A stretch of DNA of 64,000 nucleotides. It comes from Phocaeicola abscessus CCUG 55929. GTDB taxonomy: Bacteria > Bacteroidota > Bacteroidia > Bacteroidales > Bacteroidaceae. Position numbers and translations under genes: made by a program. The stretch lies in NCBI RefSeq assembly GCF_000312445.1, contig NZ_HE997183.1, positions 520,144-584,143 on the forward strand, in the 5' to 3' direction. The notes under the pieces are model-generated. The model was not told the origin of the DNA. It saw only the letters and a list, made by a program, of their open reading frames with translations, and ran no database searches. Positions 43,794 through 53,367 of this stretch are shown in pieces (the first letter of the stretch is position 1; each line of letters begins with the position of its first letter).

Positions 43794-44538
43794 ATTTCCC
43801 CCCACCCGGCCCATCGGGCATATCGTCCTTCGAGGGCTTTTTACCTTGCGGAAGCACCTCTTGTTTGAAACGCTTGATGAGTTCATTGACGTAGGCGATG
43901 AAGTCGCGGTAATCGGCCTGCCCTTCGATTTCGGCATAGGCATTCAAGCGCCGAACCAACGCATGATAGGCCTCGTCGGTATTGGAGCGCGAGGCTTTCA
44001 ATGCCCCCAGCACCAGCGCCGCCTGTTCCGCGTCGCGAGCCAAAAGCGCCAGGCGCACCTGCTCGTTGGTCAGTTTCATCCCCTGCACGAAGGGTACAAG
44101 CTGCAATTGCGCCACTTCGGCAGAGAATTTTCCTTCGAGATCTTCGATGAAATTTGTCAGCAAACCTGTTTCGCGATCCAACTGCATTTTCGGTTGGATG
44201 CCGTAGTCCGTAAGGTGTTGCCAGAGTTTCTCGGCAGCCTCTTTTTCCGCCCCGGCCGGGAAGGCGCGAAAACTCTTCACGCCGCTGCGATAGCCGCTGT
44301 AATAAGCGTCGCGCTGCCGGTCGGCCGCACTGATCGTATCGCTCAGCACATTTTTGCGCGTCAGCACCAGATCCTCGTTTTCACGCGCCACGGCCGCGAT
44401 GAGCGCGTCGACCAAAGCCTTCGCCTTTTCGTACACCTTCGCCTCGTCCTTGGCTTTCTGGGCCACGTTGTTCATAAAATTGTAATGTGCGCCGTTGTTG
44501 ATGCGCGTCAGTGCAATCGTTTCAATTTTCTGTGTCAT
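43792..44538 (-). CDS. DUF6261-like protein
   Basis: This 248-residue protein is all-helical and signal-less, starting MTQKIETIALTRINNGAHYN. It matches the Bacteroidales family DUF6261, whose members share the opening 'I-x-L-x-x-I-x-N-x-x-H-F/Y-x-F' and a central ADRQRDAYYSGYRSGVKSFR. Copies are often multiple per genome and sometimes lie beside repeats. No function is known. The C-terminus is basic, ending in a Gly/Pro-rich tail (DDMPDGPGGGK). Confidence 0.8.
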   Translation of the reverse strand: MTQKIETIALTRINNGAHYNFMNNVAQKAKDEAKVYEKAKALVDALIAAVARENEDLVLTRKNVLSDTISAADRQRDAYYSGYRSGVKSFRAFPAGAEKEAAEKLWQHLTDYGIQPKMQLDRETGLLTNFIEDLEGKFSAEVAQLQLVPFVQGMKLTNEQVRLALLARDAEQAALVLGALKASRSNTDEAYHALVRRLNAYAEIEGQADYRDFIAYVNELIKRFKQEVLPQGKKPSKDDMPDGPGGGK

Positions 44539-44616
44539 AAGTTTTTTGTTTGGGTTAATCGATTCATCGGTCAGATAATAAAACCAGCTTCAAAAGCCGA
44601 TTTTCTCAGTGTGGGT

Positions 44617-44821
44617 TCGTCGTCGGCCTACAACGTTCGCTTTCCGTCGGTTTGGACTCGTCGTCGGCCTACAACGTTCACTTTCCGTCGGTTTGGACTC
44701 GTCGTAGCCCTACAACGTTCACTTTCCGTCGGTTTGGGCTCGTCGTAGCCCTACAATGTTCACTTTCCGTCGGTTTGGGCTCGTCGTAGCCCTACAATGT
44801 TCACTTTCCGTCGGTTTGAGC
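44617..44821. repeat. Five tandem 41-bp units
   Basis: Units start at 44617, 44658, 44699, 44740 and 44781. Each runs TCGTCGTAGCCCTACAACGT (CGG for AGC in the first two), then TCACTTTCCGTCGGTTTGGG with small changes. Identity rises toward the right end. The array starts 79 bases upstream of the DUF6261-like start codon and has no coding or CRISPR features (no unique spacers). Confidence 0.9.
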
Positions 44822-45325
44822 CAGGAGCATTTCCCTCTCGTCGTCGACGCAAAAAACACGGGGGGGGTGTCCTACTGGCCAGGACCTGTTCGCTTTTTAA
44901 TTCGATCGCTTCGCACGGGTGAGGGCGATGTAGGGATGTTTCACGGTTCTGTTCATAGATCAAAAGAATTAAATGGATAAAAATATAGCTGTTGCATGCA
45001 TGCTTATTCCCGTTGCCCGCTCGGGGCGAAGGGAACGAAAGGCGAAACGCAGGGAACTCTGCCGATCCCTTTGTTTACAGAGGTTGCGCGCTGTGCCGCG
45101 CACGCAGGCGAAAAAAGCCAAGGAGACGCTACGCCGGTAGCGCATATGGGGTTCGGCCGGGGAAGTTGTGCTAAAATAGCACTTTTGGGTCATCGCATCC
45201 ATGGTTTTTCTGCCTTTATGATCGGAATACGCTGACAAATATAGATAAAAAACTTAAAAAAACAACTATTCGGAAGGATTTTTCCATGAATGAAAAGCAT
45301 AACTTCTAATTAGAAGTGCCAAACA
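44822..45325. other. Intergenic region without recognised gene
   Basis: About 500 bases follow the tandem array. They include a run of eight G residues (44862-44869) and a G+C-rich block around 45000-45170 with no frame that looks like protein. I see no RNA gene or mobile-element end. Confidence 0.4.
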
Positions 45326-46267
45326 TCAATCAACTGCCGGTTCGGAAACCGCAATCAGGCCGGAGTCGTGACAAGGCGAGTGCATCGACTCCATCTCCAA
45401 GGTGGAATGGGCAATGCCAGCCGCTTTTAATCTTTGCTTCAGCATGATTTTCATCTGCTCCATATCGCCCGACTCATCCATGACAATATGGGCGGTCAGT
45501 GCCACCTCCGTCGTGCTGATCGCCCAGACGTGCAGGTGATGCACATCCACCACGTGAGATAAGGATCCGAGCAGGGTCTCGACCTCGTCGATCTTTATGT
45601 TTTCAGGAACGGCATCGAGCGAAAGGCGGATGCTTTCGGTCAGCAGCCGGGTGGTCGACACGAGGATGACTCCGGCAATCACCAAACTGATGATCGGGTC
45701 GATCAAATAAAAGCCGGTAAAGGCGATGACGATTCCCGAGATCACTACTCCTACGGAGACGAGCGTATCGGCCAGCATATGCAGAAAGGCCCCCCGCACA
45801 TTCAAATCGGTCTTTTGGTTTTTCAGCAAGAGCAGGGTGGTCAGGCCGTTAACCACGATCCCCGCTCCGGCCGTCCAGCTGATGGCCAGACCGTCTACAG
45901 GTTCGGGATGACGAAACTTATACACGCTTTCGATGACGATGGCGCCCACGGCCACCAGCAGGATGACCGCATTCAGCAATGAAATGAGGATCGTGCTCTT
46001 CTTGTACCCGTAAGTAAACCGTTTGTTATTGCCGAGTTTCGCCAGATGAAAAGCGATCAGCGCCAGCAATAGGCTGAACACGTCGCCCAAATTGTGCCCG
46101 GCGTCCGAAAGCAGCCCCAGCGAATGCTCGTAAACCCCCACGCCCGCCTCGATAAACACGTAGACGAGGTTCAGGGCTATGCAAACGATAAAGATATGAC
46201 TCAGCGATGTCAGCGCTCCGGCGGAATGGTGGTGGTGATGTTCGTGTGCATGTTCTTTCTCTTTCAT
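45326..46267 (-). CDS. Cation-diffusion-facilitator metal transporter (CzcD/ZitB type)
   Basis: The 313-residue protein has a His-rich N-terminus (EHAHEHHHHHSAG), six transmembrane helices, and the transport-site motifs LLSDAGHNLGDVFSLLLA (helix 2) and HMLADTLVSVGVV (helix 5). A cytoplasmic domain with HHLHVWAIS follows. It should export Zn2+ or a similar divalent ion in exchange for protons. It lies 21 bases after a Fur-family regulator in the same direction, so metal-controlled expression is likely. Its last 158 bases also occur, altered, at 40727-40885. Confidence 0.93.
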   Translation of the reverse strand: MKEKEHAHEHHHHHSAGALTSLSHIFIVCIALNLVYVFIEAGVGVYEHSLGLLSDAGHNLGDVFSLLLALIAFHLAKLGNNKRFTYGYKKSTILISLLNAVILLVAVGAIVIESVYKFRHPEPVDGLAISWTAGAGIVVNGLTTLLLLKNQKTDLNVRGAFLHMLADTLVSVGVVISGIVIAFTGFYLIDPIISLVIAGVILVSTTRLLTESIRLSLDAVPENIKIDEVETLLGSLSHVVDVHHLHVWAISTTEVALTAHIVMDESGDMEQMKIMLKQRLKAAGIAHSTLEMESMHSPCHDSGLIAVSEPAVD

Positions 46268-46288
46268 AAGCGTATATGTGAATTCATT

Positions 46289-46732
46289 TTATTCCGTCAT
46301 TTCATGCAACCGGTGCGCTGCCGAACAGTCCCGACAAATACCCTTCACCATGTAGTTGATGAAATGCATCTCGAAGTTTTTCGGCAATGTCACCGCTGGG
46401 ATGGGCGTATTTTTCAGGCAGAAGGTACGATGACAGATCTCGCAATAGAAGTGGATGTGCATGTCGTCCAGCGAACATTCGTCTTCGCCGCCGCAGATCT
46501 CGTATTTCAGCACCCCACTCCCGTCCTCGATGGCGTGAATCAGGCGGTGTTTGAGGAAGAGCGTCAGCGAGCGGAAAATCGTCGACTTATCCACCGTATC
46601 CAACCTCTCCTCCAACTCCGAAATGGAGATCGCCCGTTGTGCCCGTAGCATCTCATCCAGCACCAGCAGGCGGATGGCCGTCGGATGAATGCCTTTCCTC
46701 GTCAATCGTTCCACGTTGCTCGCTATTTCCAT
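46289..46732 (-). CDS. Fur-family metalloregulator
   Basis: From the ATG at 46732 the protein is 147 residues. The N-terminal winged helix includes KGIHPTAIRLLVLDEMLRAQ and TVDKSTIFRSLTLFLKHRLI. The dimerisation domain has HIHFYCEICHRTFCL and a second pair in CRDC, the two CxxC structural-zinc sites. The gene partner (a zinc-type efflux protein) points to Zur-like or zinc-responsive control. An in-frame start at 46792 would run through the promoter and operator. Confidence 0.88.
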   Translation of the reverse strand: MEIASNVERLTRKGIHPTAIRLLVLDEMLRAQRAISISELEERLDTVDKSTIFRSLTLFLKHRLIHAIEDGSGVLKYEICGGEDECSLDDMHIHFYCEICHRTFCLKNTPIPAVTLPKNFEMHFINYMVKGICRDCSAAHRLHEMTE

Positions 46733-46756
46733 TGCTTCGTTCTTTCCTTCGATTCG

Positions 46757-46792
46757 CAAAAATATGGAAAATAAATTGCAATCGGGTTGCAA
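46757..46792 (-). promoter_or_regulatory. Promoter and candidate Fur-family operator
   Basis: The minus strand has TATTTTTG at 46764-46757 (TAnnTTTG type). Just upstream, where the -33 region lies, is TTGCAA-n5-TTGCAA at 46776-46792. Because TTGCAA is self-complementary, this is an inverted repeat, a fitting site for the dimeric Fur protein encoded directly downstream to repress its own operon. Confidence 0.6.
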
Positions 46793-46819
46793 AGCGGACG
46801 AAGAAAACTGTTTTCCTTG

Positions 46820-47380
46820 TTAAAAACACCGGACGCTCTTCTCCGCAACGTATTTCCAGAGCGGAGCCGCCATCAGGGCTTGTTTGATCTCGTTATTTCT
46901 CAACAATCGGAGCATTTCTTCCTCGCTGAACAGACAAACTTCAATATCTTCCGTCGCATCCAACCGCTGTGCGGAAACTTTTTCCACCCCTCTCGCCAAA
47001 AAGCAATGAGTGAGATTGGTTTGCGCACTCGCATTGGCAGAGACAGTCAGCCAGGTTTCCCACTCGCCCCCCGCATACCCCGTTTCTTCGCTCAACTCTC
47101 GCTGTGCAGCTTCGAGTGGTTCTTCTCCGTTCTCCACTACTCCGGCGCAAATTTCGTACAATGTTTCGCCGATGGCATAACGGTACTGGCGCACAAAAAC
47201 AAATTCACCGTCCTTGGTAATGGCTATCACATTCACCCAATCTGGATATTCCAGTACATAATATTCGTTATTGACGATGCCGGTAGGAAGCCGGACGCGA
47301 TCCCGTCGGGCGGTCAGCCAAGGCCGTTCAATCAGGTATTCGCTTGCTAACGTTTCCCATTTCATGTCACGATGATCCAT
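46820..47380 (-). CDS. NUDIX hydrolase (ADP-ribose pyrophosphatase-like)
   Basis: The 186-residue protein carries a complete Nudix box, GVVENGEEPLEAAQRELSEE followed by TGY (Gx5Ex7REUxEExGU), near residues 82-104. The rest resembles ADP-ribose pyrophosphatases (KDGEFVFVRQYRYAIGETLYE before the box). It would hydrolyse nucleoside diphosphates linked to another moiety. It starts 6 bases after the alpha-2-macroglobulin stop, so the two share a transcript. A second in-frame ATG five codons in is possible. Confidence 0.9.
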   Translation of the reverse strand: MDHRDMKWETLASEYLIERPWLTARRDRVRLPTGIVNNEYYVLEYPDWVNVIAITKDGEFVFVRQYRYAIGETLYEICAGVVENGEEPLEAAQRELSEETGYAGGEWETWLTVSANASAQTNLTHCFLARGVEKVSAQRLDATEDIEVCLFSEEEMLRLLRNNEIKQALMAAPLWKYVAEKSVRCF

Positions 47381-47386
47381 ATTGCA

Positions 47387-50300
47387 TTATTTTACTTCGA
47401 TTGTCAAAGCATCTCCATGTCCGCCGAATTCGGGAGCGTAAGCCGACTGAATCGCAGCTACGCCCGCAAGGTATTTTCCTGCCCGCGTGAGATAAACCTG
47501 ATATTCCAGCGTATAGGTGCCTTTGGGCATCTTATCCGCGTAGAAGAGCGTAGAGGCGTCCTTCGTGCTTTGATATACCCCCCATCCGTTGTTCCAACGA
47601 TAGCCAGACAGCACATCGAGCGGCTCCATGCAGGCGGCGCGACCATCCTTTATCTGGACGAAATCCATATCCCGATCGGCCGTAACCGTCAGGCGAACGG
47701 TCAACCTGTCACCGACGTGCAAATCCGTCGCCCCATCAACCGGTCGCCCGTCCTTTACGAGTTCCCGACGGACGGTCAACGCTTCGCCTTGGCTTCGTAC
47801 CTCGCGCATATCCGCCACGTATTGCGCATAGACGGCTCCCCACGAAATTCCCTCATCGTTCTTCTCGATCACGGCCCGATCCGCATCGACGTCGTTTGTC
47901 GCCACTTCCCGCCTTACATATCCGAGGGCATCATCCGTCGGAGTTCTGACAACGGTTTCCCCGATTTTCACTTTCACATCACCGGCATAAGTCGGCCAAT
48001 CGTTCTCCTCTCTGTTCAACAAGGCATAAATCGCATTGACCGAAGCGATCGGGGTCGCCCAACACTGCGTCTGTTTCTGCTTCAGAATCCAGCGTTGCAT
48101 CTCCTGGATCGCCTGTCGGTCTTTCGAGATCCGATCGATGGCTTCGATGGCAGCCACTTCGGTCGGCATGCGATAGCTGCACCAGGAATAATACGCTTTG
48201 CGCGCATCGTAATAACGTCCCATCTCGTCGGTCGCCACAGCATATTCCATCAGCGATTGCAGAAACACCTCCGCCTCGGCCACACGCCCGTAATCGTAAA
48301 GCACGACGGCACCGACGGCCTTTCCGTAAACGGAAAACGACGCAGAGTGAGATGCTATCCGATCGAGGAAATATCCGGTCATCGTCTCCTCGTCCGGTTG
48401 CAACAGCGTCGAACTCCGACGACACAAAGCACGGATATAGAGATACCGAACGGTGGTCTCGGAAGGGATTCGATCCGTCTTCGGATATTCTCTTTCCTGT
48501 TTCAGCATACTTCGATATTCTTCGTGTGCTTCCTTATCCAGATACGCCAGCGCCCGATCCGTCAATCGTTTCATCGAATCGGAATAAGGCCGGCCGGTCA
48601 TCGTCTGGAGGCGGGATAACATCTCCATCACCTCCGTGGTGATATACCGATTACTTTCCATCCCTTCGAACCAGCTCCAACCTCCGTCCGACTTTTGTAA
48701 GGCTTTCAGTTTCTCCTCGTCGGCAGCCAATTTATCCGCCATCTGATTGATATCGAAGAGCGCAGTCAGGCAACGACGTTGTTCGACCTCATTCTCCGCC
48801 GTCGCCACCCAAGGTGTTTCTTCCAAAAGTAGGTTTTTCAAATCTTGATTCTGTTGTAGTCGACCCATGAAGTGACCGGCGCCGCCTCCCTGCACTTTCC
48901 AGCCATCGAATACCTGTCTGATGCGTGGGTGCGTATCGACGATGTGCTTGGCCAATGTGTTCGCATAGTAGGCCGCCGCCCACGAAACAGCGCTTTCGTT
49001 CTGCGGGTTGCTCAGGGCGGGCAAGGCCAGTACGGCATACCACATAGGGTCGGCAGTCAATTCGACCGTCATCTTCTTCTGCGTCACGGATTTGCTGTGT
49101 CGATTAAACAGGTTCGTTAATGAAAAAGTCTTCGTTCCCTTGCCGTGGATATGCAATGGGATGGTCTCCGTCATCCGTTCTTTATCCATCAAAACGGGAA
49201 GAAGATGTTGTTCTCCGTCGCTGAATCCGTTTCCTTCGGCAAATATCCGGACGGCCATGATGGGATGTTTGTCCGTTACCTCGAAGAAAAAGTCCACCGG
49301 AACGGATTTCTCCGTTTTCACACCGAAAGGTTTGGAATCAGTATAAAACGTGTTATCCGTTTGTGGATCGAACAGTTCCAACCTAACTTTCCCATCGGCG
49401 GGTTTCCCGCCCGTATTCGTCACTTGAGCTGTGATATGAACCCTGTCGCCGATACGGACGAAACGAGGCATGTGCACCTGCAGCATAAAATCCTTGGCGG
49501 CCGTAACGCTCGAATACAACATGCCGTAATTCATATCCGCCGTATGAGCCAGCCCCACGAATTTCCACTCCGTCAAACTTTCCGGAAGTGTGAAAGCAAT
49601 GCTCACCTCTCCATTTTCATCCGTTCGCAGTTGCGGGTAAAAAAAAGCCGTCTCATCAAAGTTCTCTCTCATCGAAACGGAGGCATCCAGCCGTACCTCC
49701 TTCGCTTCAGTCTCTTCTCCGCCGGAAGCCGCTCCCCGGCTTTCGGGCACCTCATCCGAAGCGACATCCATAGAAAGGGCTTGCAGGCTCCGTCCCGGAC
49801 GAGACGTTTTCCCACTATCGTGCCTGTTCAGTTGCCCCACGGCGACCGCTTTCAATTCCATCTCTGCCCCCTGGAAAGATCCGAACGAGGCATGGAAGAA
49901 TGACGAATATTCCAAGCCCGGATAAGACAATGTCCGATATGCATAGTAAGCCTCCATCGCTCCTCCGTGTTCCTGCTTCATCCTCCAACTGGTAAAAGGA
50001 ACCGGACGGTTGAATCGCAGATCAAAATGCACTCGATTGGTTTTCAATCGATCCAGTGACGCATCGTACATCATGGCCAAGAGTTCGGCATGAGCAGGCT
50101 TCCCATCGGGAGCGACGACGCGCAAACGCCATTCTTCGCGCTGACCGGGCGTCAGCTTATCGCGAAAGGAGGTCCATTTCAGTTTCAGTTCCTTATCGGG
50201 CTTAGGACGGACAAGGATCGACTGATGTCGATACAAATCGCCGTTTCTGACGAAAGCCCACGAAATGAAAATACCCTCGCCGTACACTTCCTTATACGGA

Positions 50301-53152
50301 TAAGAAAACTTCACGATTTGGTCGGAGAGCATCAACCGGCGGGACTCGACCCGCCGATTCTCAGCGAAGACATCGTAAAGGAGATATACCTCCTTCTCCG
50401 TAGTACCGACGTATAAAGTCGGATTCTTTTCCCCGAACTCGGCGCCGTCCATGTAGTACCAGTCGGTACGAGCGACCGGCAATTTCTCATCGTTCAGAGA
50501 TAGCAAGAGGAAATCTCTCGTGGCCGTACACTCCCTGCCTTTATCGTCCTTGGCCGTTATCCGCAACCTATACCATCCACACGACATCTCGTCCGTCCGG
50601 TTTTCCAAGCCGATCGGTTCGTTCGCCGGCCATTCGCCGTCCCATATCGTCCACACTTCTTTAAATTGTTCCGGCTCTTCAGCCGACGGATCAATCGGCT
50701 TCCGCGCCCGCTGCACTTTCTCTTCTTCCGACAGCTCCTCTATTCGTATCAGTTCGTAGCGGACATTTGTCGCCACGGGTTCGTTCAGCAAATTCCTTGC
50801 GGTAAAAACGATGCGCTCTGGCAGCTTCTCCTTATACACTTCGTCGGTATCCAATCCTTCGATACGCAAGCGCATCGAGGAGCTCCATAGCGGAATGCGT
50901 ATCGAGCCTCGACGGGTTTCTCCCGTCACGGAGGTAATCTCAGCAGTTACCTCGTAATTGTAATAAAACCTGTCGACATCCTCGTCCTCTACCGACAATT
51001 CGACCGGTACGAAGAACTTTCCTTCCCCGTCTGTTTCCGTATCTCCTTCCCAGCGAGCAGTGACTTCCGAATGCCTCCTCGCCCAGAAAGCAGCGGTACG
51101 CCGCTCAACGGTGTAACGAACTTCCGCCCGTTGCAAGGGAAAGCCTACGAAGGTTCTCGCTACGCCTTCCACCCGAATGGAATCGTTGACTCCGTAGGAC
51201 GATTTTACTTTTTCGAAAGCGACCTCGAAAGTAGGCCGCTTGTATGCTTCTACTTGAAAATCGGTCGAAGCTCTTGTCTTTTCCAATTCCGCTTCAATTG
51301 TAAATCGTCCGGTAAACCCGCCGACCGGCAAGATAAACTGTTCGCCAAAGCTCCCGAACACGTTGGTCGTCGCCTTTGCTTTCCGTACTTCTTTCCCGTT
51401 CGCATCCCTCAACGTCAACGTCACGGATGCGTTTTCCACCGCCTTCGTCTCATCCTTCAGCTGCGTATAACAGATACCAGAAACGAAAACGGTTTGTCCG
51501 GGACGATAGAGAGCTCGGTCCGTGAAGAGTTGTGCGAGGCAAGCACGCTCTTCGTCTGCCGGTCTCTCATACCGGGCGCTCCACAGCGAAGCGATCTCCA
51601 TCCATTCGTCGCCGACTCTACGCGCATGGAACCAGCTTTGACCGTCGAGGTCGGACAAGCGGACGGTTCCTTGCTCATCTGTCGGATAGTCTTTCAGACG
51701 AACAAATCCTTTCGCATAATCGTTTTCGTAGATAGAGACGAGGGCATCCTTCACGGGATGTCCCGACTTTGCGTCCAACACCACCAATTCCTGCTCCCCG
51801 TTGGGCAACGGGCGGGAGATGATCCGCATGCCGGTAATGTAAAGAAAAGTGCCGTCCAATTCCGCCCGTCGCTTTCCGTCGGGAAGGGCTTTTAAATAAT
51901 AAATACCGCATTCGGGCATCCGAAAGTGGACATCCGCATTGTGGAATCGATAATCGTTGGTGGCTTTCAAAGCGACAGGCGTTTCTTTGACCAAGTGCGC
52001 ATGTTTCGACAAGACCTCTTTCTGCCCTTTTCTCCAAACGGGAGAATCAGGAGACAAGTTTATTCGATAAGTCTGAATGGTAACTCCTGTCAGATTCTTG
52101 TAGCGGATGTTTAATTTCCGCATCTCTCCGGGACAAGCCGAAGAAATCCGGATCGAGAGAGCCGGATTCAGAATCTCTTTCTCGATATTCTTCAGTTCGT
52201 TGACATTGGTATAATCAGGGTATTTCCTTATGCCTTCCCGAACCATCGCCAAACATTCCGCAGGGTTGTCTTCCCGGAACCGCCCGTCCCTACCATAGGC
52301 GATATACACCTCCGGAACGGTTTTTATCGCCAGGTACTGACGTATCCAGGTCTTATATTGCGCATCGCGTTCCTCGTCCGTCATGAACGAGCGATAGGTT
52401 TCCTGCAAATACGCCATGGCGTCCAAGGCGGTCAATATCCAAGCAGCCCGCTCCTCCTCGTTATCGTACATCTTCAGTAACGATTGATAGATGTGCAGAA
52501 TACCGGCTTTCACGTCGCAGGGACTGGCAAGCGGAAAGGGTGCATTCATAAAATCCCGCAGGTTGTGTATATTGGTGGGTAATCTCTCCGTTTGATTTCC
52601 ATCTTGCGAGGCCGTCCAAGCCCTGTTTTTCAATTGGTCCAAAAGATAGCGTGCCAGCAGGTCGTACAGGTTGTTACGGAAGTATGCCTCGCTAGTCTTA
52701 CCGGATTTCGTCAACGGGGCATAACTCGCTGCCGAAACAGCTTTCAACGCGTCCGCATGCTTAAGGGCCAACATCGCCTTCTCGAACCCCGATCGTACGT
52801 CTTCGGCGATAATGATGCTGCTCCACAGCGCATAAAGCACGGATTGATCGACAATGTTCTCCGTATGTTCCGCCCATTCCAACAACTTCTTTTTATCGAT
52901 AGTCAAGCTGTCGTCCGAAAAGGTGGCCCTCAATTCCATGGACATCCAAAACGCTTTTATCATCTGCGGAACATTCCGTTCTCTTTCGGCCTTTTCATAA
53001 ACTTTTCGCGCTTCCATCCATGCCGACTTGGGCAGATCTTTTTTCTGCCACATTTCCACGTTTTTCCACATGGCATCGTAAGTCTGCGCTTCTAAGGGCG
53101 AAGTTAAAATACTTATGCATAAGAATAAGAATAAGCATGCTTGCCTTGTCAT
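47387..53152 (-). CDS. Alpha-2-macroglobulin-like exported protein
   Basis: From the ATG at 53152 the product is 1921 residues with a Sec signal (ACLFLFLCISILTSPLEAQT). A helical N-terminal region of about 350 residues is followed by macroglobulin (MG) beta-domains: the MG2-like FTDRALYRPGQTVFVSGICY near 530, the bait-like QEFILP stretch (FGSFGEQFILPVGGFTGRFT) and the A2M domain (AFFYPQLRTDENGEVSIAFT, then LPESLTEWKFVGLAHT) near 1170. An alpha-alpha toroid lies near 1370-1700. The thioester CxEQ of trapping macroglobulins is not seen; the matching region reads NPQNESAVSWAAAYYAN. A protease-trap or envelope-defence role is therefore uncertain. Confidence 0.88.
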   Translation of the reverse strand: MTRQACLFLFLCISILTSPLEAQTYDAMWKNVEMWQKKDLPKSAWMEARKVYEKAERERNVPQMIKAFWMSMELRATFSDDSLTIDKKKLLEWAEHTENIVDQSVLYALWSSIIIAEDVRSGFEKAMLALKHADALKAVSAASYAPLTKSGKTSEAYFRNNLYDLLARYLLDQLKNRAWTASQDGNQTERLPTNIHNLRDFMNAPFPLASPCDVKAGILHIYQSLLKMYDNEEERAAWILTALDAMAYLQETYRSFMTDEERDAQYKTWIRQYLAIKTVPEVYIAYGRDGRFREDNPAECLAMVREGIRKYPDYTNVNELKNIEKEILNPALSIRISSACPGEMRKLNIRYKNLTGVTIQTYRINLSPDSPVWRKGQKEVLSKHAHLVKETPVALKATNDYRFHNADVHFRMPECGIYYLKALPDGKRRAELDGTFLYITGMRIISRPLPNGEQELVVLDAKSGHPVKDALVSIYENDYAKGFVRLKDYPTDEQGTVRLSDLDGQSWFHARRVGDEWMEIASLWSARYERPADEERACLAQLFTDRALYRPGQTVFVSGICYTQLKDETKAVENASVTLTLRDANGKEVRKAKATTNVFGSFGEQFILPVGGFTGRFTIEAELEKTRASTDFQVEAYKRPTFEVAFEKVKSSYGVNDSIRVEGVARTFVGFPLQRAEVRYTVERRTAAFWARRHSEVTARWEGDTETDGEGKFFVPVELSVEDEDVDRFYYNYEVTAEITSVTGETRRGSIRIPLWSSSMRLRIEGLDTDEVYKEKLPERIVFTARNLLNEPVATNVRYELIRIEELSEEEKVQRARKPIDPSAEEPEQFKEVWTIWDGEWPANEPIGLENRTDEMSCGWYRLRITAKDDKGRECTATRDFLLLSLNDEKLPVARTDWYYMDGAEFGEKNPTLYVGTTEKEVYLLYDVFAENRRVESRRLMLSDQIVKFSYPYKEVYGEGIFISWAFVRNGDLYRHQSILVRPKPDKELKLKWTSFRDKLTPGQREEWRLRVVAPDGKPAHAELLAMMYDASLDRLKTNRVHFDLRFNRPVPFTSWRMKQEHGGAMEAYYAYRTLSYPGLEYSSFFHASFGSFQGAEMELKAVAVGQLNRHDSGKTSRPGRSLQALSMDVASDEVPESRGAASGGEETEAKEVRLDASVSMRENFDETAFFYPQLRTDENGEVSIAFTLPESLTEWKFVGLAHTADMNYGMLYSSVTAAKDFMLQVHMPRFVRIGDRVHITAQVTNTGGKPADGKVRLELFDPQTDNTFYTDSKPFGVKTEKSVPVDFFFEVTDKHPIMAVRIFAEGNGFSDGEQHLLPVLMDKERMTETIPLHIHGKGTKTFSLTNLFNRHSKSVTQKKMTVELTADPMWYAVLALPALSNPQNESAVSWAAAYYANTLAKHIVDTHPRIRQVFDGWKVQGGGAGHFMGRLQQNQDLKNLLLEETPWVATAENEVEQRRCLTALFDINQMADKLAADEEKLKALQKSDGGWSWFEGMESNRYITTEVMEMLSRLQTMTGRPYSDSMKRLTDRALAYLDKEAHEEYRSMLKQEREYPKTDRIPSETTVRYLYIRALCRRSSTLLQPDEETMTGYFLDRIASHSASFSVYGKAVGAVVLYDYGRVAEAEVFLQSLMEYAVATDEMGRYYDARKAYYSWCSYRMPTEVAAIEAIDRISKDRQAIQEMQRWILKQKQTQCWATPIASVNAIYALLNREENDWPTYAGDVKVKIGETVVRTPTDDALGYVRREVATNDVDADRAVIEKNDEGISWGAVYAQYVADMREVRSQGEALTVRRELVKDGRPVDGATDLHVGDRLTVRLTVTADRDMDFVQIKDGRAACMEPLDVLSGYRWNNGWGVYQSTKDASTLFYADKMPKGTYTLEYQVYLTRAGKYLAGVAAIQSAYAPEFGGHGDALTIEVK

Positions 53153-53367
53153 GATCGATCTATTTTTTCTAAAGAAACAAAACATTTGGAAGAAACTGCA
53201 TTCCCGTCCGTTAAAATAACAAAAATGCCCCAATGCGCCCTTTCGCGACGGGAACTTCACTTTCCTCCTTCCGACAGGTAGAATCGGTATCGGGGGACGA
53301 GGTTTATTATTCCCGCTGCGCCGATAACATTCCCCCTCCCCTGCATCCGAAGAAGTAAAAATCAGAC

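Noticed and set aside
44617..44821. CRISPR array
   Set aside because: Units are directly abutting with no unique spacers and no cas genes are nearby.
44992..45240. Short overlapping frames in the G+C-rich gap
   Set aside because: Low-complexity Arg/Ala-rich translations on both strands, with no start context or recognisable family.
47372..48619. 415-codon open frame on the plus strand
   Set aside because: It is antisense to the alpha-2-macroglobulin-like gene and shows no family features.
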